A stretch of 64,000 bases of DNA from Rhabdochlamydiaceae bacterium (GCA_019752555.1 JAIELY010000014.1:1-64000), one strand, 5' to 3'. Shown: positions 1 through 10,900, counted from the stretch's first letter. The notes: a model not told the origin generated them from the sequence alone. Program-made: numbers and translations.

Positions 1-203
1 ATTCGGCTAAATCGCGCGCTATCAGCTCCGCCCGATGGAATATGAACATTGGAAAAAGTCATGGAGTTAGAAAGGGGCTTGTCATTGTTTTTTTTGATTT
101 ATAAAGTGTGTGGCCGATTCTGGCATAATATTCCCCTATAGGGCATGCTAACCTTAAGGAGTACTCTATGCATGCCGCATAGGGTGCAAAAATTAGGACC
201 TGC
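1..203. other. Left-edge intergenic stretch, no supported gene
   Basis: One plus-strand frame is open from the window edge to a stop at about position 104 and could be the tail of an upstream gene, but it is too short to recognise. An AT-rich segment around 79-129 may contain the promoter of the helicase gene that starts at 204, but no pair of -35/-10 boxes is convincing. Confidence 0.3.
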
Positions 204-3200
204 ATGCCGATCCCGAAAGCCCCGTATAGTGAAAAAGATCTCAAAACTGCTCAAGCTTATCTTGATTCCAAAAGAGTTGGGCTGTTTTCTTTTTCTGAAG
301 GGACCTATCAAGTAGAAGTAAAAGAGCCGAAGAAAAAATCGTTTTGGCCTTTTTTGCAGATCGATGACGCGGGACATGTGCTTGATGGGTTTTGCAGCTG
401 TCCTGAGGTTGAAAAGAATAAATCTTGCCCCCATTTGGCAGCAGCTTACTTAAAAATTTTTCAGGGGCACTCCTTGCCTCTCCACGTTCGTTTTCGCTCC
501 TGTTTATGGAATCAGCTCTGTCAGATCGCCTGCCGACGCCATGGATATGATGTGAGTGTCTTAAAAAAAACAGACAAGGGCTATCAGGCGCTGTCTGTCA
601 CGGGTAAATGTCTATTTGTTTTAGAGCCTTTGAAACCGGCGGGTAAGAAGATGCTCGATGAGATCCTCTTTCAGCGGGAAGAAGAAACAGAGGAGACCTC
701 ATTAAAGTTTTCCAACTTGCCGCCAGAGGAGCTCGCTCTTTGGCGCGAGGGAAGACCAAGCTCGCAGCTATTGTATGAACTTTCGTTTTGGTCGGATCTT
801 GCTAAATGGTGGATGCAGCTTCAAGATGAAGGAGATGCATATGCAATTCGCTTTGAAGGAGAGGGGCTTCCTAAATGGATTGAAGTGAGCTTCTCTCAAA
901 TCCTGATGCGCAATTACATCGCTGAGGCGAACTGGCCGCAAGTGGTCCCATCGCTTGCCACAGTAGACTCTTTGCTGCCAGTGCATGAGCTGCAAGAGCA
1001 GCGGATTCAAGCGATCCGATATGATGAGGAACAAAAGGTGTTTTTACTGGAGGTTGAGCCTCTTACTAAACAAGGCGGGGCGCCTGTTGTCAGAGGGGCC
1101 AATGGATCTGGCATCGAGATCGGAGAGTGGGTGTTTTATCCTAAAGAGGGATTTTTCCCAGCGCGGATCGATCCGATATTCAAAGAGAGAGAGATTCCCG
1201 CGGATAAAATTGCATCTGTGTTGCATAAGCACCCGCAGATCATCCAAAAGTATTTAAAGAACACACAGCTGCATACCGGCAGTTTTAAAGCGCAGTACAC
1301 GGTGTTTTTCGATGGGGATGACCATTTGCATTTATGTGGTTATGTGTTTGAACCTGGCGATTTGCAAAAGGCGCGCTCTGCCTATTTCGGTTCATGGGTG
1401 TATCTTCAGGATAGAGGGTTTTATTTATTGGAAAACTTGCTCTTTGACGGCGTGGAGAAAGTGATTGCTAAAGAAAAGGTGGGTGAATTTGTCAATCGCC
1501 ATCGCGTGTGGCTTAATGGGCATGTGGGTTTTCAAACCCACGTTTCAAGTATCGAATCGCAGATGAGTTATTCTGTGGATGAGGAAGGGATGCTCCATTT
1601 TGAATCGGGACTCGATGTCACAACAGAAGGGGGAGAGTTTGTTGATTTTGGCGAGTGGGTCTATCTTAAAGGGAAGGGATTTTTTGCAAAGCGTGTGGGA
1701 AGAACCGGTGCGTTTATCCATCCAGGAATGCGCGTTTCGCGCAAAGAAATCAGCCGTTTCTTGCGGTCCAACCGGGATGAATTAGAAGGAATCCACGGCT
1801 TTTTTACCCAGTCATGCCCGCTTGAGAAAAGCGGCCTTGAGATCTTTTTAAATACAGAGGGCAAGATTGTTGTGCGGCCTCAGTTTGCCTATTTCCCCCA
1901 GTATGCAGAAAAAAAAGTGAAGATCTGCGGAGATTTTACGTTTGTAGAAAGCGAGGGATTTTGCGAGATCCCGTTTGAAAGACGTCTTCCGGAAGGCTAT
2001 AGCCGCGAAAAGGTGATTTCTACATCCGATGAGCCTTTTTTTGTCGCCTATGAGCTTGAGTCTCTGCGCCCTTTTATCCTTTCGATCCAAAAAGAATTGC
2101 AGCGCTCGAAAGATCTTTTTGTTCGTGTTAATCAAATCCAGCGCAATACGCGCACGAAAGGGGCCGAGTGGCTGATCGATTTAAAATATGAATCGGAACT
2201 CGGCAGTGTCGATGCATTTACCATTTGGAAAGCCATTTCAGAGCATCAGCGCTATGTCTTTACCTCAGCAGGACTCATTATTCTCAAACACTCTCGGTTT
2301 AACTGGCTCAAGAACCTTCCTAAAAAAAGGTGGTTGAAAGAGGGGCGCCAGTTGAGGCTGACCACGCTCGAATGGATGCGTTTGACTGTCTTCGATGAGA
2401 TCCGCGGTCCAGAAGGTGCCTCGAAAGAGTCGATCGAAACCCGCCGCGTCTTGCAAGAACTGCACACATTTCATACAGATATTCCGATCGATTTATCAGG
2501 CTTTAAAAGCGATCTGCGCACCTACCAGGAAATGGGAGTCAAATGGCTGTGGTTTCTTTATTGCCATGGACTCTCAGGTCTTTTATGCGATGAGATGGGT
2601 CTTGGAAAGACCCACCAGGCGATGGGGCTCATGGCAGCTGTCAAAAATCAGCCTGCAAAACAGAGCGAACCTGACGCCCCCGTGCGAGCACGCCACAAAT
2701 TTCTTGTCGTCTGCCCGACATCAGTGATCTATCACTGGCAAGAGTTGCTCAAGCGGTTTTTGCCAGAGATGCGCGTGCATGTGTTTTACGGCATTGGCAG
2801 GCGCCTTGAGGCGTTTCAAGAAATGGATGAGGTCTTATTGACCTCCTATGGCACCTTGCGCAGCGAAAAAAAAGCCCTCTCTAAGATCCCCTTTACCTTA
2901 GCTATTTTCGATGAGATCCAAATTGCGAAAAATGCCCACTCCCAAACGCATAAAGCCCTTAAAGGAATTGTAGCGTCGATGCGTGTTGGCCTCACCGGAA
3001 CTCCGATTGAAAACCGTTTGTTAGAGCTCAAAGCTCTTTTTGATGTCGCAGTTCCAGGCTATATGCCGACAGATGCCCACTTTAAAGAGATGTTTGTCAA
3101 TCCGATTGAGAAGAATCAGGATCCAGAACGCAAGGCTTTGCTTGCGCGTTTTATTCGCCACTTCATTTTAAGAAGAAAAAAATCAGAAGTGCTTCTTGAA

Positions 3201-3968
3201 TTGCCTGAAAAAATCGAAGAGATTGCGTATTGCGATCTTTCTCAAGAACAGCAAGAGCTCTACCGCAACACATTTACTCTTCATAAAGAAGCTCTGATCA
3301 AAGATCTTGAAGATGGAGGAAAACCAGTCCCTTATTTGCATGTCTTTGCGCTGCTCTCCTCTCTTAAGCAAATCTGCGATCATCCTTGTTTAATCACTAA
3401 AAAATTTGATCAGTTTCAAAAATCCAAGTCAGGAAAGTGGGATCTTTTTGTCGAATTGCTTCAAGAGGTGCGCGATAGTGGACAGAAGCTTGTTGTGTTT
3501 TCCCAATATCTCGACATGCTCAATATGATCGAGGCTTATCTTGTCGAAAATAAGATCGGTTTTGCAGGCATCCGCGGCAGCACGCGCAACCGCAAGGAGC
3601 AGCTCGAAAAATTCCGAGAAGATCCCTCATGCGAGGTGTTTGTCGCATCTTTACAAGCAGTAGGTGTTGGGGTGGACCTTGTCTCTGCGTCCGTTGTGAT
3701 TCATTACGACAGATGGTGGAACCCGGCAAGAGAAAATCAGGCCACCGATCGGGTCCACCGCATTGGACAAAACCGAGGCGTCCAGGTGTTTAAAATGGTT
3801 ACGAAAGGCACCATCGAAGAGCATATCCATCGTCTCATTGAAAAGAAGACAGCGCTCACTGAAGGCGTCCTTGGTTACGATGATCAAGACCAGCTCAAAG
3901 GGTTGGACCGGCAAGAGCTCTTAGAGCTGCTTTGGCTCATTGATCGAGACCTCGAAAATGAGCAGTAA
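204..3968 (+). CDS. SWIM zinc-finger SNF2/DEAD-box helicase (long paralogue)
   Basis: A 1254-residue Swi2/Snf2-family ATPase expected to remodel or translocate along nucleoprotein in the cytoplasm. Near residue 73 there is a SWIM zinc motif (CSCPE...CPHLAAAY, pattern CxC-x-CxH). The C-terminal third carries the helicase motifs: DEMGLGKTHQ (Walker A), FDEIQ (DExx box), LTGTPIEN (motif III), a VFSQY segment, and DRVHRIGQ near the end (motif VI). The middle 600 residues are variable and match no domain I recognise. The start is the ATG at 204, eight bases after an AGGA ribosome site. A second family member lies at 39093-42590; pathogenic Chlamydia also have two SNF2 proteins. Which target it acts on is unknown. 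Confidence 0.9.
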   Translation: MPIPKAPYSEKDLKTAQAYLDSKRVGLFSFSEGTYQVEVKEPKKKSFWPFLQIDDAGHVLDGFCSCPEVEKNKSCPHLAAAYLKIFQGHSLPLHVRFRSCLWNQLCQIACRRHGYDVSVLKKTDKGYQALSVTGKCLFVLEPLKPAGKKMLDEILFQREEETEETSLKFSNLPPEELALWREGRPSSQLLYELSFWSDLAKWWMQLQDEGDAYAIRFEGEGLPKWIEVSFSQILMRNYIAEANWPQVVPSLATVDSLLPVHELQEQRIQAIRYDEEQKVFLLEVEPLTKQGGAPVVRGANGSGIEIGEWVFYPKEGFFPARIDPIFKEREIPADKIASVLHKHPQIIQKYLKNTQLHTGSFKAQYTVFFDGDDHLHLCGYVFEPGDLQKARSAYFGSWVYLQDRGFYLLENLLFDGVEKVIAKEKVGEFVNRHRVWLNGHVGFQTHVSSIESQMSYSVDEEGMLHFESGLDVTTEGGEFVDFGEWVYLKGKGFFAKRVGRTGAFIHPGMRVSRKEISRFLRSNRDELEGIHGFFTQSCPLEKSGLEIFLNTEGKIVVRPQFAYFPQYAEKKVKICGDFTFVESEGFCEIPFERRLPEGYSREKVISTSDEPFFVAYELESLRPFILSIQKELQRSKDLFVRVNQIQRNTRTKGAEWLIDLKYESELGSVDAFTIWKAISEHQRYVFTSAGLIILKHSRFNWLKNLPKKRWLKEGRQLRLTTLEWMRLTVFDEIRGPEGASKESIETRRVLQELHTFHTDIPIDLSGFKSDLRTYQEMGVKWLWFLYCHGLSGLLCDEMGLGKTHQAMGLMAAVKNQPAKQSEPDAPVRARHKFLVVCPTSVIYHWQELLKRFLPEMRVHVFYGIGRRLEAFQEMDEVLLTSYGTLRSEKKALSKIPFTLAIFDEIQIAKNAHSQTHKALKGIVASMRVGLTGTPIENRLLELKALFDVAVPGYMPTDAHFKEMFVNPIEKNQDPERKALLARFIRHFILRRKKSEVLLELPEKIEEIAYCDLSQEQQELYRNTFTLHKEALIKDLEDGGKPVPYLHVFALLSSLKQICDHPCLITKKFDQFQKSKSGKWDLFVELLQEVRDSGQKLVVFSQYLDMLNMIEAYLVENKIGFAGIRGSTRNRKEQLEKFREDPSCEVFVASLQAVGVGVDLVSASVVIHYDRWWNPARENQATDRVHRIGQNRGVQVFKMVTKGTIEEHIHRLIEKKTALTEGVLGYDDQDQLKGLDRQELLELLWLIDRDLENEQ

Positions 3969-4055
3969 TTAAATATTTTTTTAGCTCCCTTCCTTTACTT
4001 TAGCATTTAATCGCGCCGATCTGTTATTATTGCCATTCAATTTATCCATGAGAAG

Positions 4056-5507
4056 ATGATGGGAAGAGCAATTAAACTAGCGATTGTTGGCCGCCCCAAT
4101 GTGGGAAAGTCTGCTTTATTCAATCGGATCTGTAAAAAAAAGATTTCAATTGTCGATGAGGCAGAAGGGATTACGCGGGACCGCTTGTACGCAGATGCTG
4201 ACTATTTTGGGCACCCTTTTGAAGTGATTGATACTGGAGGGATTAACCCTCAGTCGGATGTGCCCTTCCAAGAAGAGATCCGCCGTCAAGCAGAAATTGC
4301 CATGATCGAAGCGGATGTCATCGTTATGGTGGTCGATGGAACAGCGGGTGTCACACTTCTTGATGAGCTTGTGGCAAGGCTTTTATTGCGCACAGGCAAA
4401 AGGGTGGTTCTTGCTGTCAACAAGATCGATGATCTTGGTAAAATGGATTTAACCTATCCCTTTTATTCTTTGGGAATTTCTCGATTAGTCCCGGTGTCTG
4501 CAACGCAAAACTTTCAATTGGCAGAACTTCTTGAGCAGGCTTTTGAAGGGATCGAATTTTCTAGCGACGACGAGACGAAGGAAGAGGCAATCCGTATCGC
4601 CATTGTCGGCCGTCCGAATGTCGGAAAATCCACCTTAATGAATTATTTGCTTCAAGAGGAGCGCTGTGTTGTCAGCCCTATTGCTGGCACAACGCGCGAT
4701 AGCATTGATGTGGAAATTCAAGCCGAGGGTAGACGCTTTATTTTAATTGATACGGCGGGCATCCGGCGTAAACGAGCAGAACATGAAGTGGTCGATAAAT
4801 TTGCTGCGATCCGCACAGCACGCGCGCTTGAGCGCGCCGATGTTTGCGTGCTTATGATTGATGCCGAACGGGGGATGACGACACAAGAGAAGCGGATTGC
4901 GCGTGAAATTGAAGAGCTTGGCAAAGGATGCATCCTCATTTTCAATAAATGGGATCTTGTCAAAGGGTACCGCATGGAGCACTGCCTAAAGAGCGTGCAG
5001 ATCGACGTTCCCTTCTTAAGCCATTGTCCTACCGTCTTCTCTTCTGCGATTACAGGGCGGCGCTTGGAGAACTTTTTTAAAGACGTCGTGGCTGTGCATG
5101 AACAGCAAAACAGACGGATCACAACAGGCCAGCTCAATAAGTTTATCGAGCAAGTGGTTCAGAAATACCACCCGCCGATGATTGATGGAAAACGGATGCG
5201 CATTTACTACATGGCGCAGGTGGATGTTCAGCCGCCCCGTTTTGTGATGTTTGTTAACAATCCGACCCTCATGGTTGATAGCTACAAAAAATACATGATC
5301 AATCAGTTCCGCGACACCTACGGATTTTTAGGAGCGCCGATCAAGTTTTTCCTCAAAGGGCGCAAGACAAAAGAAGATAGCAGTGAACAGGGTGTGCCAG
5401 AAGAAGAAAATGACGACACTGAGCTGACCTTCTTCCAAGACTTCTCACTCGATGAGGAGTGCACAGAAGAAGAGCTCGCTGCGCTCGACCCTTCCTATTT
5501 TTCTTAA
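4056..5507 (+). CDS. der: Ribosome-associated GTPase Der (EngA)
   Basis: Double-Era GTPase needed for maturation of the 50S ribosomal subunit. Two tandem GTPase domains are visible, each with a P-loop ([12 protein letters not shown] near residue 11 and [12 protein letters not shown] near residue 185), DTGG/DTAG G3 motifs, and NKID/NKWD G4 motifs. They are followed by the C-terminal KH-like domain ([29 protein letters not shown]). An acidic tail of about 45 residues extends past the KH domain. The length of 483 is normal for the family. Two ATG codons stand side by side at 4056 and 4059. A strong terminator follows at 5536-5561. Confidence 0.97.
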   Translation: MMGRAIKLAIVGRPNVGKSALFNRICKKKISIVDEAEGITRDRLYADADYFGHPFEVIDTGGINPQSDVPFQEEIRRQAEIAMIEADVIVMVVDGTAGVTLLDELVARLLLRTGKRVVLAVNKIDDLGKMDLTYPFYSLGISRLVPVSATQNFQLAELLEQAFEGIEFSSDDETKEEAIRIAIVGRPNVGKSTLMNYLLQEERCVVSPIAGTTRDSIDVEIQAEGRRFILIDTAGIRRKRAEHEVVDKFAAIRTARALERADVCVLMIDAERGMTTQEKRIAREIEELGKGCILIFNKWDLVKGYRMEHCLKSVQIDVPFLSHCPTVFSSAITGRRLENFFKDVVAVHEQQNRRITTGQLNKFIEQVVQKYHPPMIDGKRMRIYYMAQVDVQPPRFVMFVNNPTLMVDSYKKYMINQFRDTYGFLGAPIKFFLKGRKTKEDSSEQGVPEEENDDTELTFFQDFSLDEECTEEELAALDPSYFS

Positions 5508-5535
5508 AAGAGATCCACTACCTTTACCATTATTT

Positions 5536-5561
5536 AGGCCTCGAGGACAACCTCGAGGCCT
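5536..5561 (+). terminator. Rho-independent terminator after der
   Basis: Perfect 11-bp arms (AGGCCTCGAGG) around a 4-base loop, followed by TTGTTTTT. The hairpin lies 28 bases after the der stop codon and also separates der from the convergent leucine-rich-repeat gene. Confidence 0.85.
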
Positions 5562-5602
5562 TTGTTTTTGATCCCGCAAGAGGTCGTGCCGATTTCCAAG
5601 GA

Positions 5603-6541
5603 TTAAACGCGCGCAAGAAGGAGGCTGTAGACTAAAGAAGAAGCGTGTTGAGCCGCGTTGTTCTGGTTTCTTTCTAGGGCCGTCTTTATGGCAGCTTTGG
5701 TAGCCGGGCAGATATAAACGCCGTCGAAGTGAACGATGCCGCTGATCTCAAGTGTTGTGAGAGCCCCGTTTACCTGAAGAGCCTCCTCGATAGCTTTTGC
5801 TCCCTCATCGCCGATAGGGTTGTTGCTCAGATTAAGAGTGTGAAGAGAGGTGTTTGTTTTAAGAGTATTAGCGAAATGTTCAGCTCCCGCATCGCCGATA
5901 CTGTTGCAGCTCAGATTAAGACTGCTAAGAGAGGTATTTGTGTTAAGGGCCTTAGCGATATGTTCAGCTCCCACAGTGCTGATACTATTGGCGCTCAGAT
6001 TAAGAGTGCTAAGAGAGGTATTTGTGTTAAGAGCCTTAGCGAAATGTTCAGCTCCCACAGTCCTGATACTGTTGTGGCTGAGATTAAGACTGCTAAGAGA
6101 GGTGTTTGTTTCAAGAGCCTTAGCGATATGTTCAGCTCCCACACTGCTGATACCGGTGTTGTTCAGAATAAGAGTGTGAAGAGAGGTGTTTGTTTCAAGA
6201 GCCTTAGCGATAGCTTTAGCTCCCACATCGTCGATAGCGTTGCCGGACAGATTAAGAATCTTAAGGGACGAATTTGTTTCAAGAGCCTTAGCGATATGTT
6301 TAGCTTCCGCATCGCCGATAAAGGTATAGCTCAGATTAAGAGTGTGAAGAGAGGTGTTTGTTTTAAGAGCCCACGCGATTGCCTCTATTTCTTGAGGACC
6401 GATATCTTTGTTCGAAAGATCAAGCTCTTCAATCGTGTTTGACTCGAGTTGATTAACGATGTGTTGTACTGAAAAGGGAATGGATGGACCAGCTGTCGAT
6501 GCTGTTGTTTGGGACCCAATGGGTGGAGGGAATGCAGCCAT
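5603..6541 (-). CDS. Leucine-rich-repeat (ribonuclease-inhibitor type) protein, candidate effector
   Basis: A 312-residue protein made of about eight consecutive 28-residue leucine-rich repeats with the pattern TNTSLxxLNLSxNxIxxxGAxxIAKAL. This is the eukaryote-like NLR/ribonuclease-inhibitor LRR class, which forms a curved protein-binding surface. The first ~45 residues are Ser/Pro/Thr-rich without a hydrophobic signal, as often seen in type III substrates. The last ~50 residues break the repeat and cap the solenoid. The start ATG at 6541 follows an AAAGGAG ribosome site, and a good promoter sits at 6584-6612. No enzymatic domain is visible. The host-binding role is an inference from the repeat class; no target can be named. 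Confidence 0.85.
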   Translation of the reverse strand: MAAFPPPIGSQTTASTAGPSIPFSVQHIVNQLESNTIEELDLSNKDIGPQEIEAIAWALKTNTSLHTLNLSYTFIGDAEAKHIAKALETNSSLKILNLSGNAIDDVGAKAIAKALETNTSLHTLILNNTGISSVGAEHIAKALETNTSLSSLNLSHNSIRTVGAEHFAKALNTNTSLSTLNLSANSISTVGAEHIAKALNTNTSLSSLNLSCNSIGDAGAEHFANTLKTNTSLHTLNLSNNPIGDEGAKAIEEALQVNGALTTLEISGIVHFDGVYICPATKAAIKTALERNQNNAAQHASSLVYSLLLARV

Positions 6542-6583
6542 GAAAAACTCCTTTAATTATAGATTAATTTTTGTATAATATGT

Positions 6584-6612
6584 ATTTTATCATTATTTTT
6601 TATTAATGTAAA
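6584..6612 (-). promoter_or_regulatory. Sigma66/70-type promoter of the LRR gene
   Basis: On the minus strand TTTACA and TAAAAT are separated by exactly 17 bases, 42 bases upstream of the ATG at 6541. The flanks are very AT-rich. Confidence 0.6.
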
Positions 6613-6636
6613 CTTATTTTTTTAATTCGTTTATTG

Positions 6637-6649
6637 TTAGTTGTTTGCG
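6637..6649 (+). promoter_or_regulatory. Copy 1 of shared upstream motif AGTTGTTTG
   Basis: TTAGTTGTTTGCG stands about 49 bases upstream of the LRR -10 box. The same 9-base core occurs upstream of three promoters in the secretion region (28192, 30484, 33371). Here the motif is inverted relative to the gene. Confidence 0.4.
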
Positions 6650-6730
6650 ATCTTATTAATTATTGTAATTTGTTTTGTTTGCTTGGTTAAAAATAAGCTG
6701 TCATTTTTGAGATGTTGCAGGGGCTTATAA

Positions 6731-6754
6731 GGGGGGGCGGGAGAGAGGGCGGGG
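6731..6754 (+). other. Potential G-quadruplex run
   Basis: Four G-tracts (7, 3, 3 and 4 bases) lie within 24 bases, separated by loops of 1, 5 and 1 base. They sit between the stop of the methyltransferase gene and the LRR promoter, in an AT-rich surrounding. Next to it, at 6770-6793, GAGAGG...CCTCTC forms a short hairpin. Confidence 0.6.
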
Positions 6755-6826
6755 TATGGAGAGGCCGGATGTCCGACCTCTCTTGACTCTGGCAGAGCGC
6801 CAAGGGTGTTTGTTTCTGAGAGCTTC

Positions 6827-7783
6827 TTAAACTTTTGTGATCGTGATGACAAGTGCGTCGGGATCTGTGTAGTAATCGCAATTGTCCGGTACATCCACTT
6901 GGATCCTCTCTTCGCGGTATTCGAGGTGGGGATTTAAGATAATCTCCTCGTAAAACTTTTTGTCCTCGTATTTGGATTGGGAGGAGCTCAAAAAGCAGGA
7001 AAAGCGGGAGCCTATGCGCATGTGCTTTTCCAACGCTTCATGAAGAAATCCGAAAAATCTGTCGCTCGATCTTGCGCACTGTGCAGTTTTGGGTGGGATC
7101 ACTTCGGTAACGCTCGGCATTTCTTTAAGAATTTGCTTTTTCACGAGATTGTGAAGTGTTTTTTCCCGTTGCTCACGTGTGATCTGATTGTTTTTTTCTA
7201 AGTCTGCAAGAAAGCGGATGAGATGCTTTTCGGAAAATTCAGGATGAGCGCTGAGAGCTCCTATAAATTCTTCGATGTCCCGATCCGAATAGGCAGTTGT
7301 ATGCAGGTCGGGGATTAAGGTTTCAACCTCTTGAATGAGGGCGTTGCCTGATTTAAGCAGTTCGATCGACTCTTCTTGAGTCCGCTTCAATTGTTTCATC
7401 TCTTCTTCAGATTCAAGAGGATAATCATCAAAAAAGATCGCATCGAAAACGCCAAGGTGCGCGAGGGCATTTTGCCAGGTGTCTTCGATGATGATGACAT
7501 TTGGGTGGGTCTTAGCAAACGCGCGCGCTTTTTTGGCTACTTCTGGGTGGAATTCGATGATTGTATGGCTTTTGGGGTTGAATGTTTGGATCCGTTCTGC
7601 GGAATAGCCGCAGCCAAAGCCCACTTCGAGAACATCCCCGCTGGGAGCAAGAGCGTCGATGCACGCTTGCATATAAGGCTTTTCCCACTCCATCATCACT
7701 TGGAATTTTCCATCTTTAAGTAAGATCTCTTTACCGTGCGCATCTTTAGTGAATTCCATATTGCATTTGGGTTTTTCTTTCAT
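6827..7783 (-). CDS. SAM-dependent methyltransferase, guanidinoacetate/arginine N-methyltransferase-like
   Basis: A class I methyltransferase. MEWEKPYMQACIDAL followed by VLEVGFGCGYSAERI (motif I), HTIIEFHPEV (acidic end of beta 2) and FDAIFFDDYPLES is the arrangement of the GAMT/RMT2 group, which methylates guanidino groups. The C-terminal ~170 residues do not match that fold and carry no motif I recognise. The ATG at 7783 (AAGGA five bases upstream) is preferred over an in-frame TTG 30 bases earlier. The substrate is unknown; protein arginine or a small guanidine are the obvious options. It is transcribed away from the secretin gene at 7909. Confidence 0.8.
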   Translation of the reverse strand: MKEKPKCNMEFTKDAHGKEILLKDGKFQVMMEWEKPYMQACIDALAPSGDVLEVGFGCGYSAERIQTFNPKSHTIIEFHPEVAKKARAFAKTHPNVIIIEDTWQNALAHLGVFDAIFFDDYPLESEEEMKQLKRTQEESIELLKSGNALIQEVETLIPDLHTTAYSDRDIEEFIGALSAHPEFSEKHLIRFLADLEKNNQITREQREKTLHNLVKKQILKEMPSVTEVIPPKTAQCARSSDRFFGFLHEALEKHMRIGSRFSCFLSSSQSKYEDKKFYEEIILNPHLEYREERIQVDVPDNCDYYTDPDALVITITKV

Positions 7784-7908
7784 AAAATCCTTAAAAATTA
7801 GAGGGAGTACCAAACAGCCATTTACAATAATCCAAAAAGTATCTTAGGATTCGGTACAAGTAATTTGATTTTCCGATTCAGCGTACTCACACCGGGGCTT
7901 TTTTAGCT

Positions 7909-10900
7909 ATGAAAGAATTTCGGAAACGTGTCTTGTTCGATGTCGCTTTATGCGCCTCTTTTGTCAGCTTGATCCACTCGCCAGTGGCTTATAGCGTCAA
8001 TTTTAACGAAGTGCTCATTGCGGATGCATCGCCCTCTTCTCAAGAAGATCTCGAAGTCAATGGCCATCAGATCAACTTCAATGAGATTTCAATTGTTGAG
8101 TTCATTCGCTTTGTGAGTAAAATCACGAACCTCAACTTTGTCTTTGAAGAAGCGGATTTACAATTTACAGTGACAGTGGTTTCTGAAGAGCCTGTTTCTA
8201 CACAGAATGTGATGTCCGCGCTCGCTCAAATTTTACGTGTCCATCAAATGAGCTTGCTTGAGCAAGATAATAATGTTCTTATTGTCAAAGGAACGGATGT
8301 TAATCAGATTCCTACAATCATCTCGAGCGATCTGCCTGAATCAGCTCCTGGCAACGCAGCTCTTGTGACGCGCGTGTTTCGGATCAAAAATGCCAATATT
8401 AATTCAGTTGCCAACGTGATTCGCCCGATGTGCTCTAAGGGAGCTCTCATAGAGATCTCAAATGAGACCCGTCAACTGATCGTGACCGACATCACGACAA
8501 ATGTTCAGAAAATCTCAGAGCTTTTGATGAGCCTGGATGCCCCTCATACACCCCTTGATATGGATATGTATGAGTGTAAAAATATGCCGCCTCCCGAGCT
8601 CATTCAACTCACCCAGCAGATCATTGCGCCGTTTGCAGAGGGTAACCCTGTTATTTTCGTTCCTCAGTTGGATACGAACACGATTTTCTTAGTGTCGACG
8701 CCTTATTTAATTGAGCGCGCTGTGACGATTATGGAGGATTTGGATATCCCTCCTAAGGGAAATCAGATCGCACAGAGGGCTCAGTTGGAAAAAAGCGTCT
8801 ATATCTACAAGGCGATCTACCGCACCCCTGATGAGCTTGTGAACGGGTTGAACCAGATTAATGATCAGCTTAAATCTTCAGGCGGGCCTACAACCGCTTT
8901 AGAAGAGGCGATCGATAATCTTCAAGAAGTGAACAATACAAATTCTTTGATGTTTCTTGCCGATGCCGATACGGTTGCTAAGCTAAAGGACCTTTTGGCC
9001 TCTTTAGACACGACAGTAGCGCCCTCTTCTGCCAAAACTTCCCTCTATATTTACAAAATTCAAATTGCAAATGAAGAGCAGATCGAGCAGTCGTTGAATC
9101 AAACAGCAAAGCAGCTCGAATCAGCTCCTGTGCCCGATCAGGATTTAATCGATGCGATCAATAGCATGCGCTGGATCCGCGAGACTAATTCCTTAGTTTT
9201 TACAGGAACAGAAGCGTCTCTTAATTACCTCAAAACCATCTTGCCTACCTTTGATGTAAGCCCGGTCCATTCCAAGACAGGCTTATCTCAAGCGGGTGCA
9301 AAGAGTCATTTTTTAATTTATATCCCGAAACACCAATCGGGAACCGATCTGCAGACGCAGATGGAAGGCATTACAGAGAATTTACGCAATTCCGGGCTTG
9401 CCGATCCTTCTATGCTTCAGGCATTAGATTCGATGAAGTGGGAATCGGGCAGCAACTCTTTGATCTTTACAGGGGATCCCCAGTCTTTAGATAAAATCCG
9501 CGTGATGCTGGAAAATATCGATGTCGCAGGCACTTATGCTAAGGGCACGCAAGTCTTTATTTATAAGCCTCAGTACGCCTCTTCTTCTCAAATCCAATCG
9601 GCTTTGCAGAAATTAGTGCCGACCTTAGATCCGAATAGTCCCTCTGATCAAGCGCTTGCTAATGCGATTACCTCGATGGAGTGGAATAATGATACGCAAT
9701 CCTTTATTGTGACCTCCGATCCGGCAACCATTGCGCGTTTAAAGGACTTGCTCCTCTCTCTTGATAACGCACAAGAGCTAACAGGAAAGTCTGTAAAAGG
9801 ATTTTTCCTATACAAACTTGGAACGGCGCAAGGCGATAATGTCATTGATGAGCTCAAAGCTTTAGCGAACAAAATCCCCACTGACACCGTCCAAAATCAG
9901 AATGTAATTGATTCGATTAAAAAACTCGAATGGGTGAAGTCGACAAATTCGATTCTGATCACTGGCCAAGCGGATGCCATTGAACAAATCAAGACATTGA
10001 TTGCTGAATTTGATGTTCCAGCTGGCGCATCTGCGATGAGCTTGAAGAGTAATTTCATGATTTACAAGCCCACCTACTTAACATCTCAGCAGCTCGAGGG
10101 GGCTTTGCAAGACACGTCTCAAGATTTGCAAGAGGCGGGACTCACCGACCCAGATCTAATGCAGTCTCTCGCTTCGATGCGCTATGTTGCTGCCACAGAT
10201 TCTTTGATCTTTACAGGATCTCCTCCTTCACTAGAAAAGGTTAAAGGGCTCATTTCCCATATCGATTCGGCAGAAGGCGCGGCAGGCATTCAGCACATTG
10301 GTAAAACGACATTTTTAATCTATAAGTTAAAGTATGTCACAGCAGATCAGTTAATTGCGGCGCTCAAGAATTTCTCAGCGCAACTGCCGACCTCCACAGA
10401 GGCCGATAGAGCCCTCGTGCAATGTTTAAATACGATGCGCTACATCAAAGAAACCAATTCTGTGCTGTTCACCGGATCGGACGAGACTTTAGAAAGAGTC
10501 AATACCCTTCTTGAGAAATTTGATAATGCCTCTCTTGCCCCTCCTGAAGTAACGGCCGCAAGAGGAGAGCTTACTTATGTGATTTATGAACCGAAATATC
10601 TTGCAGGACAAGATATCATCACGGTTTTAGAAGACTTTGAGGTGAATTTAAAGAGCACAGGGATCTGCGATGCCGGATTATTCGATGCGATTAACAATTT
10701 GAAGTGGATTGAACAAACCTCCACGCTGCTAATCTCTGGCGATGAAGCCTCGATTGCGAAGGTTCAGGACTTGTTAAAGCGTTTTGATGTTCCAAGTAAA
10801 GACTCGGCAGCTAGCATCGAATCGATCGACAATGTGAGCTTCCTTGTATACAAATTGCAATACCATCCCGGAAGCGACATTCAGACGGCTTTAAAACAAA

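Noticed and set aside
4718-5137. 139-codon minus-strand frame in der
   Set aside because: Opposite the second GTPase domain of a clear housekeeping gene; Ser/Arg-rich shadow.
5729-6442. Plus-strand frame of 237 codons opposite the LRR gene
   Set aside because: It is a repeat-driven shadow: the 84-base LRR repeats leave the opposite frame open. No ribosome site, and the product repeats without a known fold.
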